NCBI GenBank assembly: GCA_944381495.1
Contig: CALWLJ010000015.1
Span: 26,916-90,915 of the forward strand
Origin: an uncultured Mediterraneibacter sp.
Lineage (GTDB): Bacteria > Bacillota > Clostridia > Lachnospirales > Lachnospiraceae
Direction: 5' to 3'
DNA: 64,000 nucleotides
Below, in pieces: positions 16,681-25,631 of this stretch. Within the stretch, counting starts at the first letter, position 1; each line of letters opens with the position of its first letter. Below the pieces are notes generated by a model that was not told where the DNA came from, searched no databases, and worked only from the letters and a program-made list of their open reading frames with translations. The position numbers and the translations under genes are program-made.

Positions 16681-16721
16681 AAGTTTTAATAGAAAGAATA
16701 TTAAAATAGATGGTGTGCTGA

Positions 16722-16746
16722 CGGGAGGCGTCTGCCTCCTGTTTTG
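16722..16746 (+). terminator. Hairpin between moaC and mogA
   Basis: CGGGAGGC, GTCT, GCCTCCTG and then TTTTG. A short stem with a weak T-run in the 90-base moaC-mogA gap; it may terminate part of the transcripts and set the ratio of the two genes. Confidence 0.5.
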
Positions 16747-16770
16747 TAAAATGAAAAGAGGTTATGGCAT

Positions 16771-17289
16771 ATGGAACAGTCTGGATGGAAAGCGGCAGTA
16801 GTAACACTCAGTGACAAAGGTTATGCAGGAGAGCGGGAGGATAAAAGCGGACCTCTTCTCTGTAAAATGCTGGAAGAAGAAGGCTATGATGTGACAGAAC
16901 ATCTTCTGCTCCCGGATGATCAGAAGCAGATTGAAAAGTGTCTTTGTACACTGTGTGATGAAAAAAGAAACAATCTAATACTTACAACCGGCGGAACCGG
17001 CTTTGCACCCCGGGACTGCACTCCGGAGGCAACTCTGGCAGTTGGAGAGAGAAACGTTCCGGGTATAGCAGAAGCTATGAGAAGCGCGTCTATGAAGATT
17101 ACTCCCCGTGCCATGCTCAGCCGGGGCGTTTCTGTGATCCGTGGTAACACACTGATCATCAATCTTCCCGGCAGTCCGAAGGCGGCAAAAGAAAATCTGG
17201 AGGCGGTACTCCCGGCTCTGGGCCACGGACTGGAGATCCTCTCCGGTTCCGGCGGAGAATGTGCCGTGCCTTTAAAGGAAAATCAGTGA
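16771..17289 (+). CDS. mogA: Molybdopterin adenylyltransferase (MogA/MoaB family)
   Basis: 172 residues with the MoCF-binding fold: VVTLSDKGYAGEREDKSG at the start, TTGGTGFAPRDCTPEAT (substrate-binding GGTG loop) and LINLPGSPKAAKENLE at the end. It adenylylates molybdopterin ahead of metal insertion. AAGAGG lies about ten bases before ATG 16771. It is flanked by moaC and a MOSC gene, a frequent three-gene arrangement in clostridia. MogA and MoaB cannot be told apart with certainty from sequence alone. Confidence 0.92.
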   Translation: MEQSGWKAAVVTLSDKGYAGEREDKSGPLLCKMLEEEGYDVTEHLLLPDDQKQIEKCLCTLCDEKRNNLILTTGGTGFAPRDCTPEATLAVGERNVPGIAEAMRSASMKITPRAMLSRGVSVIRGNTLIINLPGSPKAAKENLEAVLPALGHGLEILSGSGGECAVPLKENQ

Positions 17290-17305
17290 GGAGGAAGAAA
17301 TTCAT

Positions 17306-17737
17306 ATGGGAAAAGTTCTGGCAGTCTGTACAAGTCCGGCGAAAGGAACGCCAAAGCAGAATGTACAGGAAGGAAATTTTATTCAGGATTTTGGCATAGA
17401 AGGCGATGCCCATGCCGGCAAATGGCACCGGCAGGTCAGTCTTCTTTCTTATAATAAAATAGAAGAATTCCGAAAGCGCGGAGCGGAAGTGGAAGACGGA
17501 GCTTTCGGAGAAAATCTGGTGGTAGAGGGGATTGATTTCCGCGCACTGCCCGTAGGGACCCGGCTTGGGTGCAGTGATGTGGTCCTGGAAATCACGCAGA
17601 TCGGAAAGGAATGTCATCATGGCTGTCAGATCTTTCAGAAGATGGGAGACTGTATCATGCCACGGGAAGGTGTGTTTGCAAAAGTAATCCGGGGAGGAAA
17701 GATCCGTGTGGGAGATGAAATGATGATCCTGAGGTAA
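17306..17737 (+). CDS. MOSC domain protein
   Basis: 143 residues, essentially one MOSC domain: GDAHAGKWHRQVSLLS, the strand region GAFGENLVVEGID, and the conserved C-H-H-C neighbourhood (ITQIGKECHHGCQIF) with the reactive cysteine. MOSC domains bind molybdenum cofactor or carry sulfur to it. The stand-alone form sits next to mogA and moaC in many anaerobes, where it is thought to help cofactor maturation or delivery. GAGGAAG precedes ATG 17306. The exact substrate is unknown. Confidence 0.9.
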   Translation: MGKVLAVCTSPAKGTPKQNVQEGNFIQDFGIEGDAHAGKWHRQVSLLSYNKIEEFRKRGAEVEDGAFGENLVVEGIDFRALPVGTRLGCSDVVLEITQIGKECHHGCQIFQKMGDCIMPREGVFAKVIRGGKIRVGDEMMILR

Positions 17738-17744
17738 AAGCCTC

Positions 17745-17773
17745 TTGCACGCCGGGCATTTTCGGTATATTCT
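17745..17773 (+). promoter_or_regulatory. Candidate promoter of the GH25 gene
   Basis: TTGCAC (17745-17750), 17 bases and TATTCT (17768-17773), about 52 bases before the chosen start. Moderate match only. Confidence 0.4.
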
Positions 17774-17824
17774 AAATTGGTAACACTTTGGAGAAACTGG
17801 GAAAGGCAGCATGGTATAGATCCA

Positions 17825-18727
17825 ATGAGGAAGGTGAAAATCTTATTTCCGGCTCTGGTCAGTGTTCTTTTGCTCGCTGGATGCAGTCTGCATTTAGAAG
17901 ATGAGAAGGATGCCGGAGAACAGCCAGCCGGTGTGGTAATAGAAGAAAAAGACGGAATCTCCTATTTCCATTTTCAGGATGTGGAAGAAAATGAATATGA
18001 AGCGGTGCTTCTCGAATCGGTTCCCCGATGTACTTATGATTTTGACAGAATGATCACAGATGAACATTCCGGATATAAATCATATTTAGATGAAGAGCAT
18101 GGCGTGACATCCAGAATGGGGATTGATGTTTCTGAGTTCCAGGGAGAGGATATTGACTGGCAGCAGGTGAAGGCAAGCGGGATTGAATTCGTTTTTGTCC
18201 GTGTAGGATACCGTGCATACGGGGAAGGCGGTGAGCTGGTGCTCGACGCCATGTTTGACCAGAATATGCAGGGCGCTCTGGATGCCGGACTTGATGTGGG
18301 AGTATACTTTTTTTCTCAGGCCGTGAGTGCGGCAGAGGTTATCGAGGAAGCTGAATTTGTGCTGGATCATATCAGCCCATATGAGATCAGCGGTCCGGTT
18401 GTATATGATACAGAGGAGATCAGCTGGGACAAGGCACGCACGGATGAGAATACGGATCAGGAGTTTACGAATTTCTGTAAGATTTTCTGCGATACTATGG
18501 AATATGAGGGTTATGACACCATGATCTACGCCAATATGAAATGGATGGCGTTTACGCTGGATATGGAGGAACTGAAGGACTATGATTTCTGGTATGCAGA
18601 CTATCATGAGCTTCCCCAGTGTCCATACGATTATAAGATCTGGCAGTACAGTGAGTCCGGGAGCGTGCCGGGCATAAAAGGAAATGTGGATCTGGATATA
18701 TGGTTTCAGGAGGATGAAGAGAAATGA
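17825..18727 (+). CDS. GH25 family lysozyme-like lipoprotein
   Basis: 300 residues from ATG 17825. The N-terminus is a lipoprotein signal with lipobox LLLAGC, so the protein is anchored to the outer face of the membrane. After a linker of about 80 residues comes a glycoside hydrolase family 25 barrel: MGIDVSEFQGEDIDW, FVFVRVGYRAYG, GVYFFSQAV, the acidic pair in VVYDTEE, and YKIWQYSESG near the end. GH25 enzymes cut the MurNAc-GlcNAc bond of peptidoglycan. A longer frame opens at TTG 17777 but would bury the signal peptide. The ribosome-binding site is poor. It overlaps prmA by four bases (ATGA). Confidence 0.9.
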   Translation: MRKVKILFPALVSVLLLAGCSLHLEDEKDAGEQPAGVVIEEKDGISYFHFQDVEENEYEAVLLESVPRCTYDFDRMITDEHSGYKSYLDEEHGVTSRMGIDVSEFQGEDIDWQQVKASGIEFVFVRVGYRAYGEGGELVLDAMFDQNMQGALDAGLDVGVYFFSQAVSAAEVIEEAEFVLDHISPYEISGPVVYDTEEISWDKARTDENTDQEFTNFCKIFCDTMEYEGYDTMIYANMKWMAFTLDMEELKDYDFWYADYHELPQCPYDYKIWQYSESGSVPGIKGNVDLDIWFQEDEEK

Positions 18728-19695
18728 AATGGAATAAATTTCGGTTAAAGACAACAACGCAGGCAGAGGATATTGTCAGCAGCATGCTGATGGATCTCGG
18801 GATTCAGGGAGTGGAGATTGAGGACCATATTCCTTTGAGCCAGTCGGACAAGGAGCAGATGTTTGTAGATATCCTGCCTGAGATTGAGGCGGACGATGGA
18901 GTTGCCTATCTCAGTTTCTATCTGGAGGAAGATGATGACAAGGAGAAGATCCTTGCAGATGTAATGAACGGCCTCAGAGAAATGTCCGAGTATGTAGATG
19001 TAGGGGAATGTGTGATCGAAGAGTCACAGACAGAAGATGTGGACTGGGTGAATAACTGGAAACAGTACTTCCATCAGTTCTATGTCGATGATATTCTGAT
19101 CATCCCGTCCTGGGAGGACGTAAAACCGGAGGATGAGGATAAGATGGTGATTCATATTGATCCGGGGACGGCTTTCGGTACAGGTATGCATGAGACGACT
19201 CAGCTCTGTATCCGTCAGATCAGAAAGTATACGAAAGAAGGCACGAAAATCCTTGATGTGGGATGCGGCAGCGGTATTCTCGGCATGCTGGCCCTGAAGT
19301 TCGGAGCCGCTTACTCTGTAGGCACGGATCTGGATCCCTGCGCGATTGAGGCAACCAGGGAAAACATGGAGGTAAACGGAATCCGGGATGACCAGTATGA
19401 AGTCATGATCGGCAATATTATTGATGATAAGGCCGTGCAGGATAAGGTGGGATATGAGTGCTATGATATTGTGGCTGCCAACATTCTCGCGGACGTCCTT
19501 GTCCAGCTGACGCCTGTGGTCGTAAACCAGCTGAAACCGGGCGGGATCTATATCACCAGCGGAATCATTGATGACAAGGAACAGACGGTAGTGGATGCAG
19601 TCAGGGCAGCAGGGCTGGAAGTACTTGATGTGACATATCAGGGGGAATGGGTCTGTGTTACAGCCAGAAAGCCTGAGCAGGTAAAAGGAGTTTGA
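18724..19695 (+). CDS. prmA: Ribosomal protein L11 methyltransferase
   Basis: 323 residues, usual length. The N-terminal substrate-recruiting domain (about 1-100) is followed by a Rossmann methyltransferase domain. Marks are PGTAFGTGMHETTQLC, the SAM motif ILDVGCGSGILGM and DIVAANILADVL. It trimethylates lysines and the N-terminus of L11. Coupled to the upstream GH25 gene by ATGA, and followed one base after its stop by rsmE, the standard Firmicutes neighbour. Confidence 0.97.
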   Translation: MKWNKFRLKTTTQAEDIVSSMLMDLGIQGVEIEDHIPLSQSDKEQMFVDILPEIEADDGVAYLSFYLEEDDDKEKILADVMNGLREMSEYVDVGECVIEESQTEDVDWVNNWKQYFHQFYVDDILIIPSWEDVKPEDEDKMVIHIDPGTAFGTGMHETTQLCIRQIRKYTKEGTKILDVGCGSGILGMLALKFGAAYSVGTDLDPCAIEATRENMEVNGIRDDQYEVMIGNIIDDKAVQDKVGYECYDIVAANILADVLVQLTPVVVNQLKPGGIYITSGIIDDKEQTVVDAVRAAGLEVLDVTYQGEWVCVTARKPEQVKGV

Positions 19696-19696
19696 T

Positions 19697-20470
19697 ATGC
19701 AGCACTTTTTTGCAGACCGGTCGGCGATACAGGAAAACAAGATTTATCTGGAGGGTCCGGATCTCAATCATATGAAAAATGTTCTGCGTATGAAACCTGG
19801 AGAGGACGTGCAGATCAGCGATGGAGACGGCACCTCGTACCTGTGCTGTATAGACGGGTATGAGGAGAACAGAGCAGTTCTTGATATTCTGAAAATACTG
19901 GAAAATGATACAGAGCTTCCATCAAGGATCACCCTTTTCCAGGGACTGCCCAAAGGGGACAAGATGGAATGGATCGTTCAGAAAGCGGTAGAGCTTGGGG
20001 CATACGCCGTTGTTCCGTTTGCGGCAAAGCGTTCTGTCGTAAAGCTGGATGAGAAGAAGGCGGGGAAGAAGCTTTCACGCTGGCAGGCGATCGCAAAGGG
20101 AGCGGCGGAGCAGTCCGGGAGAGGCATCGTTCCCCAGGTCCATACAGTAATGACATTTGAAGAGGCGTTAAGGAAAGCAGGGGAGATGGATGTTCTGATG
20201 ATCCCTTACGAGCTTGAGGAAGGAATGACAGAAACGGTTCGGTGTGTTGAGAAGATTGAGCCGGGACAGTCAATCGGGATATTTATCGGTCCGGAAGGCG
20301 GGTTCGAACAGGAAGAGGTAGAGCGTGCCAAAGCAGCAGGAGCTGTTCCGGTTTCCCTGGGAAAGAGGATCCTGCGTACAGAGACGGCAGGTCTGACAGT
20401 TCTTTCCATCCTGATGTATCATCTGGAGAGCCGGAGCTCCTGTGTATCATCTCAGGAGCTTGAATCATAA
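19697..20470 (+). CDS. rsmE: 16S rRNA (uracil-1498-N3)-methyltransferase
   Basis: 257 residues. SPOUT-fold enzyme with an N-terminal PUA-like domain (HFFADRSAI...) and the knot motifs KGDKMEWIVQKAVELG, FIGPEGGFEQEEV and LGKRILRTETAGL. It methylates U1498 of 16S rRNA. AAAGGAG lies before ATG 19697, within the prmA 3' end. Same operon as prmA and probably the downstream desulfurase-thiI pair. Confidence 0.97.
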   Translation: MQHFFADRSAIQENKIYLEGPDLNHMKNVLRMKPGEDVQISDGDGTSYLCCIDGYEENRAVLDILKILENDTELPSRITLFQGLPKGDKMEWIVQKAVELGAYAVVPFAAKRSVVKLDEKKAGKKLSRWQAIAKGAAEQSGRGIVPQVHTVMTFEEALRKAGEMDVLMIPYELEEGMTETVRCVEKIEPGQSIGIFIGPEGGFEQEEVERAKAAGAVPVSLGKRILRTETAGLTVLSILMYHLESRSSCVSSQELES

Positions 20471-20508
20471 TTTATATCAGAAGAATAGAATAGAAAAGGA
20501 AAGGAACT

Positions 20509-21666
20509 ATGGAAGTTTATTTGGACAATTCTGCTACAACAATGTGCTATCCTGAAGTGGGAGAACTGGTCTATCAGGTTCTGTGCAGAGATTACGGAAA
20601 TCCGTCATCCATGCACAGAAAAGGTGTAGAGGCAGAGCATTATATACGGCAGTCGAAAGAAACTCTTGCAAAACTGCTTAAAGTGAATGCAAAGGAGATT
20701 TACTTTACATCCGGAGGAACGGAGAGTGACAATCTGGCTCTGATCGGATGTGCCAGAGCAAACCGGAGAGCGGGGAATCACCTGATTACAACATCTATCG
20801 AGCACCCGGCAATCTTAAATACGATGCGTTACCTGGAGGAGGAAGAAGGATTTCGTGTCACATATCTTCCGGTGGATGCGCAGGGAAAGGTGAGTCTGGA
20901 GGCACTGAAAGAAGCTCTCTGTCCGGAGACAATTCTGGTATCCATCATGTATGTAAATAATGAAGTGGGAACCGTACAGCCGGTGCAGGAAGCTGCACAG
21001 ATTGTAAAACGATATAAGCCATCTATCCTGTTTCATACAGATGCGGTTCAGGGATTTGGAAAGTACATTATATATCCGAAAAGGATGGGGATTGACCTTC
21101 TTACAGCCAGCGGGCATAAGATCCATGGACCAAAAGGCATCGGATTCCTTTATATTGACAGCAAGGTGAAGATTCATCCCATCGTATTTGGCGGGGAACA
21201 GCAGAAAAATATCCGTTCCGGCACAGAAAATGTACCGGGGATCGCAGGACTTGGGCTTGCCGCCAAGATGATCTATCAGGATCTCGGTGTGAAGACTGCG
21301 CTGATGCGCGAACTGAAGGAACATTTTATTGAGGGTATAAGGAAGATCGACCATACGGTGATCCATGGAATGACAGATGAAGGAAGCGCTCCACATATTA
21401 TCAGTGTGGGATTCGCAGGCGTACGCAGCGAAGTGCTCCTCCACACGCTGGAAGATAAAGGAATCTATGTGTCATCAGGATCCGCCTGCTCGTCAAACCA
21501 TCCTGCAGTCAGCGGCGTGCTGAAAGGAATCGGAGCGCCGAGAGAGTATCTGGATGCGACTCTGCGGTTTAGCATGTCGGAGTTTACGACAAAAGAAGAA
21601 ATTGACTATACGTTGGAAACACTATATAATTGTATACCGATGCTCAGAAGATTTACGAGAAGATAA
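20509..21666 (+). CDS. Cysteine desulfurase (NifS/IscS-like) paired with ThiI
   Basis: 385 residues, a PLP-dependent aminotransferase fold. The PLP lysine lies in TASGHKIHGPKG, the substrate loop is SSGSACSSNHP with the sulfur-accepting cysteine, and the start is YLDNSATTMCYPEV. It releases sulfur from cysteine as an enzyme persulfide. thiI follows 29 bases downstream and no iscU-type scaffold is present, so this copy most likely feeds 4-thiouridine synthesis in tRNA, as NifZ does for ThiI in Bacillus subtilis. The role is inferred from context. Confidence 0.95.
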   Translation: MEVYLDNSATTMCYPEVGELVYQVLCRDYGNPSSMHRKGVEAEHYIRQSKETLAKLLKVNAKEIYFTSGGTESDNLALIGCARANRRAGNHLITTSIEHPAILNTMRYLEEEEGFRVTYLPVDAQGKVSLEALKEALCPETILVSIMYVNNEVGTVQPVQEAAQIVKRYKPSILFHTDAVQGFGKYIIYPKRMGIDLLTASGHKIHGPKGIGFLYIDSKVKIHPIVFGGEQQKNIRSGTENVPGIAGLGLAAKMIYQDLGVKTALMRELKEHFIEGIRKIDHTVIHGMTDEGSAPHIISVGFAGVRSEVLLHTLEDKGIYVSSGSACSSNHPAVSGVLKGIGAPREYLDATLRFSMSEFTTKEEIDYTLETLYNCIPMLRRFTRR

Positions 21667-21695
21667 TATATACGTAATATGATGAAGGAGAAAAT

Positions 21696-22886
21696 ATGAA
21701 ATTTCATTCATTTTTGATCAAGTACGGTGAGATTGGAATCAAAGGAAAGAACAGATATATGTTCGAGGATGCGCTGGTTCGTCAGATCCGCTACGCGCTT
21801 CGTACGGTAGATGGAGAGTTCCTCGTTCATAAATGCCATGGACGTGTGTATGTGGATTGCGAAGGGGAGTATGATTATGAGGAGGCAGTGGAAAGCCTGA
21901 AAAAGGTGTTTGGAATCGTAGGCATTTGCCCGGTTGTCCGGGTGGAAGTCAAGGATCCGGAACTCCTGAAAAAGGATGTGGTATCCTATGTGGAACAGGT
22001 TTATCCGGACAGAAACAAGACCTTCAAGGTTGAGGCCAGAAGAGCGAATAAGAGATATCCCCAGAATTCCATGGAACTGAACTGCTCTCTTGGAGAAGCT
22101 GTTCTGGAAGCGTTTCCCGAGATGAAGGTAGATGTACACAATCCGGATATCCGGCTGAATGTGGAGATCCGCGAGGAAGTCTATATCTATTCAGAGATTA
22201 TTCCCGGACCGGGGGGGATGCCGGTAGGAACCAACGGCAGTGCGATGCTTCTTCTTTCCGGCGGGATTGACAGTCCGGTTGCCGGTTACATGGTGGCAAA
22301 GCGAGGCGTTGAGATTGAAGCAGTGTATTTCCATGCTCCGCCGTATACAAGCGAACGTGCGAAGGAGAAGGTAGTAGATCTGGCAAGACTGGTATCCGCT
22401 TATGCAGGTCCCATTAAGCTGCATGTAGTTAATTTTACAGATATTCAGCTTTATATATATGAAAAGTGCCCCCATGAGGAGCTTACAATTATTATGCGGC
22501 GCTATATGATGCGGATCGCAGAGCATTTCGCGAAGAAGGATGGATGTCTGGGACTGATCACCGGAGAAAGTATCGGCCAGGTGGCAAGCCAGACCATGCA
22601 GAGCCTCGCAGCGACAAACGCCGTATGTACCCTGCCTGTATACCGTCCGCTGATCGGATTTGACAAGCGGGAAATCGTAGAGATATCGGAGAAGATAGAT
22701 ACTTACGAGGTATCCATCCAGCCTTATGAAGACTGTTGTACGATATTCGTAGCGAAACATCCCGTAACGAAACCAGATGTTTCCAGAATCGAAAAGTCAG
22801 AGCAGAAGCTGACAGAGCAGATTGATGAGCTGATGGAAAAAGCAATCGAAACAACAGAAGTAATTTATGTAAAGTATGGGGAATGA
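21696..22886 (+). CDS. thiI: tRNA 4-thiouridine synthase ThiI (short form, no rhodanese domain)
   Basis: 396 residues: an N-terminal ferredoxin-like plus THUMP RNA-binding region (about 1-165, containing FLVHKCHGRVYVDC and FKVEARRANKRYPQNS) and a PP-loop ATPase domain starting at LLSGGIDSPVAGYM. It ends at about residue 390, lacking the C-terminal rhodanese domain of the E. coli form. Sulfur must therefore come directly from the desulfurase encoded just upstream, as known for Bacillus. It makes s4U at tRNA position 8. AAGGAG precedes ATG 21696. Confidence 0.97.
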   Translation: MKFHSFLIKYGEIGIKGKNRYMFEDALVRQIRYALRTVDGEFLVHKCHGRVYVDCEGEYDYEEAVESLKKVFGIVGICPVVRVEVKDPELLKKDVVSYVEQVYPDRNKTFKVEARRANKRYPQNSMELNCSLGEAVLEAFPEMKVDVHNPDIRLNVEIREEVYIYSEIIPGPGGMPVGTNGSAMLLLSGGIDSPVAGYMVAKRGVEIEAVYFHAPPYTSERAKEKVVDLARLVSAYAGPIKLHVVNFTDIQLYIYEKCPHEELTIIMRRYMMRIAEHFAKKDGCLGLITGESIGQVASQTMQSLAATNAVCTLPVYRPLIGFDKREIVEISEKIDTYEVSIQPYEDCCTIFVAKHPVTKPDVSRIEKSEQKLTEQIDELMEKAIETTEVIYVKYGE

Positions 22887-23002
22887 TAAAACGATCCCGC
22901 TGTTATGTATCTAAAGACATAGCAGCGGGAAAATCAGAGAACCTGGAGGGCCTTTACGGTTATAAAACAGAAAATCTGCCGTGGGTATGTTCTGAGAAGT
23001 AG

Positions 23003-23031
23003 AAAAAGCTGCCTCGTCAACAGAGACAGCT
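23003..23031 (-). terminator. Terminator of the HPr-like gene
   Basis: On the minus strand AGCTGTCTC, a loop and GAGGCAGCT run into TTTTTCT, just past the stop of the gene at 23064. A second inverted repeat at about 22886-22920 (CCCGCTG...CAGCGGG) lies between this and the thiI stop and may serve thiI; the 177-base gap holds nothing else visible. Confidence 0.7.
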
Positions 23032-23063
23032 CTTCTGCTTACTCAAAATAATAAATTAATTAA

Positions 23064-23297
23064 TTATTTAATGATGTACGGATCAAGAGCAGCGAGAATT
23101 TCGCTTACATCTCCATCAGCGTGGATATTCAGGTCGATCGGTTTGGAAAGATCCAGGCTGAAAATACCCATGATTGATTTGGCATCTATAACATATCTTC
23201 CGGATACTAAATCAAAGTCATTGTCATACTTTGTGATTTCGTTAACAAAAGATTTTACTTTGTCGATTGAATTTAATGAGATCTGTACTGTCTTCAT
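23064..23297 (-). CDS. HPr-like protein without the active-site histidine
   Basis: 77 residues from ATG 23297, behind AAGGAGGG. The second half is clearly HPr: DAKSIMGIFSLDL corresponds to the Ser46 region (KSIMGVMSLG) and the rest fits the final strand-helix. The first half lacks the GxHARPA loop; the aligned segment reads NSIDKVKS, with Asp in the position of His15. It therefore cannot carry phosphate from enzyme I, but could still be a serine-phosphorylated regulator, a Crh-like role. Monocistronic, with its own promoter, a palindrome at the start of transcription and a terminator. Confidence 0.85.
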   Translation of the reverse strand: MKTVQISLNSIDKVKSFVNEITKYDNDFDLVSGRYVIDAKSIMGIFSLDLSKPIDLNIHADGDVSEILAALDPYIIK

Positions 23298-23330
23298 TTT
23301 TAATTCCCTCCTTGGATTATACAATAAAGT

Positions 23331-23345
23331 AAGGCTTTAAGCCTT
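23331..23345. promoter_or_regulatory. Palindrome at the transcription start of the HPr-like gene
   Basis: AAGGCTTTAAGCCTT (6-bp arms, 3-base centre) lies about 7 bases downstream of the -10 box of the minus-strand promoter, where a repressor would block initiation. It could instead be a small leader hairpin. Confidence 0.4.
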
Positions 23346-23351
23346 ATGTAT

Positions 23352-23380
23352 ATTCTACGGGATGAAACAACAAAAGTCAA
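23352..23380 (-). promoter_or_regulatory. Promoter of the HPr-like gene
   Basis: TTGACT (23380-23375), 17 bases and TAGAAT (23357-23352) on the minus strand. Confidence 0.6.
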
Positions 23381-23413
23381 GAAACAATAGAGGAAAAAAG
23401 AGGTAAAATAGTG

Positions 23414-24706
23414 ATGAAAAAAGCCGCGCTTCACAATCTGGGATGCAAAGTAAATGCTTATGAGACTGAGGCCATGCAGGAGATGCTGGAGAAAGCAGGA
23501 TATGAGATTGTTCCCTTTAAAGAAGGGGCAGATGTATATGTGATCAACACCTGCACCGTAACTAATATTGCAGATCGAAAATCACGGCAGATGCTCCACC
23601 GTGCCAGAAAAATGAATCCGGATGCCATCGTGGTGGCGGCAGGCTGTTACGTACAGGCACAGGCGGAAAAAAACGAGATTGATCCCTGCATTGATATTGT
23701 GATCGGAAACAATCATAAAAAAGATCTTGTGGGAATATTAAAAAAATATGAGGCGGAGAGATCTTCCCAGAAAAGTCTGGAAGAAATCGGGAGGACCAGA
23801 GAGTATGAGGCTCTCCATCTGAGCAGGCCGGGAGATCATACCCGGGCATATATAAAAGTTCAGGATGGATGTAATCAGTTCTGCACATATTGTATCATTC
23901 CATATGCACGCGGAAGGGTCCGGAGCCGCGACATGGAGGATGTAGTGAGAGAAGTTGAAGAGCTGGCGGATAATGGCTATAAAGAGATTGTCCTTACGGG
24001 AATTCATCTGAGTTCCTACGGGATCGACTTTGACGGTCAGCGCCATCTGGCGGATCTGATCCGGGCTGTCCACGAAGTGGACGGCATCATGCGTATCCGT
24101 CTTGGATCGCTGGAACCGGGAATCATAACAGAAGAGTTTGCCCGCGAACTGGCTTCCCTGACGAAAATCTGCCCTCATTTTCATCTTTCTCTGCAGAGTG
24201 GCTGCGATGCAACTCTTAAGAGAATGAACCGCAGATATACAAGCGACGAATATTATGAAAAGTGCTGTATACTCAGAAAATATTTCGATAATCCTGCGCT
24301 GACGACAGATGTGATTGTCGGATTTCCGGGAGAGACTGAGGAAGAATTCCAGCAGTCCTATGCATTTGTGGATAAAGTGAACTTTTATGAGACTCATATT
24401 TTCAAATATTCCCGCCGGGAGGGGACAAAAGCCGCATCTATGGACGGGCAGATCGATGAACAGACTAAATCAGACCGCAGTGCCCGCATGATCGCATTGG
24501 GAGAGAAAAAGCGAAAACTTTATGAAGAAAGTTTCCGCGGAAAAGAAGTGGAGATCCTGTTTGAGGAAGATATGATGCTGGACGGCAGAAAGGTTCAGAC
24601 TGGACATACAAGAGAATATATAAAAATTGCACGGCAGTCAGAAGAAAATCTCCGTAATTGTATCGTAAAAGCCAAAATTGATCATGATTTACAAATTATT
24701 CATTGA
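23414..24706 (+). CDS. mtaB: tRNA (N6-L-threonylcarbamoyladenosine-C2)-methylthiotransferase MtaB
   Basis: 430 residues. Methylthiotransferase architecture: an N-terminal UPF0004 domain with cysteines in HNLGCKVN, INTCTVTN and AAGCYVQ; a radical-SAM domain with CNQFCTYC; and a C-terminal TRAM segment (about 365-430). LGCKVNxYE points to MtaB, which converts t6A37 to ms2t6A37, rather than MiaB or RimO. ATG 23414 follows AGAGG; a GTG one codon earlier is possible. Divergent from the HPr-like gene and upstream of ireB. Confidence 0.95.
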   Translation: MKKAALHNLGCKVNAYETEAMQEMLEKAGYEIVPFKEGADVYVINTCTVTNIADRKSRQMLHRARKMNPDAIVVAAGCYVQAQAEKNEIDPCIDIVIGNNHKKDLVGILKKYEAERSSQKSLEEIGRTREYEALHLSRPGDHTRAYIKVQDGCNQFCTYCIIPYARGRVRSRDMEDVVREVEELADNGYKEIVLTGIHLSSYGIDFDGQRHLADLIRAVHEVDGIMRIRLGSLEPGIITEEFARELASLTKICPHFHLSLQSGCDATLKRMNRRYTSDEYYEKCCILRKYFDNPALTTDVIVGFPGETEEEFQQSYAFVDKVNFYETHIFKYSRREGTKAASMDGQIDEQTKSDRSARMIALGEKKRKLYEESFRGKEVEILFEEDMMLDGRKVQTGHTREYIKIARQSEENLRNCIVKAKIDHDLQIIH

Positions 24707-24802
24707 ATTTTAAAAAACATTATATTAAAATTGTAAATAGGGATTTCGGGCTTTCCCGGAATATTTGACTTACTGTATATACAAAAAGGAGGAACGAAGA
24801 AG

Positions 24803-25066
24803 ATGAGTGATTTAAGCAATACTCAATTCTTTCAGGTTGAGCCGGGACCGCAGATCTCAGCAAAGGATATTCTTGAGATCGTGTTCAAGGCTCTTAAAGA
24901 AAAAGGATATAATCCGGTGAACCAGATCGTCGGATATATTATGTCAGGAGACCCCACTTACATTACGAGCTATAATGGTGCGAGAAGTCTCGTTATGAAA
25001 GTGGAGAGAGATGAGCTGGTAGAAGAACTGCTGAAATCGTATATTGCGAACAATACATGGGAATAA
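24803..25066 (+). CDS. ireB: IreB family regulatory phosphoprotein (UPF0297)
   Basis: 87 residues, full length for the family. It is highly conserved: [35 protein letters not shown] and [10 protein letters not shown]. In Enterococcus, IreB is phosphorylated by the IreK Ser/Thr kinase on N-terminal threonines and affects cephalosporin resistance; the threonine here is in SNTQFF. AAGGAGGAA precedes the ATG. First of the conserved trio ireB-ruvX-DUF1292. Confidence 0.95.
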   Translation: MSDLSNTQFFQVEPGPQISAKDILEIVFKALKEKGYNPVNQIVGYIMSGDPTYITSYNGARSLVMKVERDELVEELLKSYIANNTWE

Positions 25067-25073
25067 TCCTGTT

Positions 25074-25544
25074 ATGAGGATCATGGGACTTGACTATGGG
25101 ACGAAGACGGTGGGAGTCGCAGTGAGCGATCCACTTGGTCTGACTGCCCAGGGAATTGAGACGGTAGAAAGAAAAGAAGAGAACAAGCTTCGAAGGACCT
25201 GTGCGCGGATTGAAGAACTGGTCCGGGAATACCAGGTGGAGAAGATTGTTCTTGGATTTCCAAAGCACATGAACAATGATATCGGAGAAAGAGCCCTTAA
25301 AACTCTTGAATTCCGCGATATGCTGGCCAGACGGACCGGACTTGAAATCATAATGTGGGATGAACGCCTTACCACAGTGTCGGCAGAACGTACACTGATG
25401 GAAAGCGGAGTAAGACGTGAAAACCGCAAGAAATTTATAGACAAGATCGCGGCTGTTTTTATTCTGCAGGGATACCTGGATTCTCTTTCTATAAAAGGAA
25501 ATGGGCATGTACCGGCGGAGACAGAGGAAACAGGCAGTTTTTAG
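25074..25544 (+). CDS. ruvX: Putative Holliday junction resolvase RuvX (YqgF)
   Basis: 156 residues from ATG 25074. RNase H-like fold with the acidic residues in [31 protein letters not shown] and the terminal [14 protein letters not shown]. Members are linked to 16S rRNA 5' processing and junction resolution. A TTG ten codons earlier extends into ireB and lacks homology. Seven bases separate it from ireB. Confidence 0.95.
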   Translation: MRIMGLDYGTKTVGVAVSDPLGLTAQGIETVERKEENKLRRTCARIEELVREYQVEKIVLGFPKHMNNDIGERALKTLEFRDMLARRTGLEIIMWDERLTTVSAERTLMESGVRRENRKKFIDKIAAVFILQGYLDSLSIKGNGHVPAETEETGSF

Positions 25545-25631
25545 ATAATCCTTTTTATCAAAGGATACCTTATATTTACAATTAAAAGATATTCTTCTTT
25601 ATCAGGGGATATTTTTCAGGGGACATTTATT

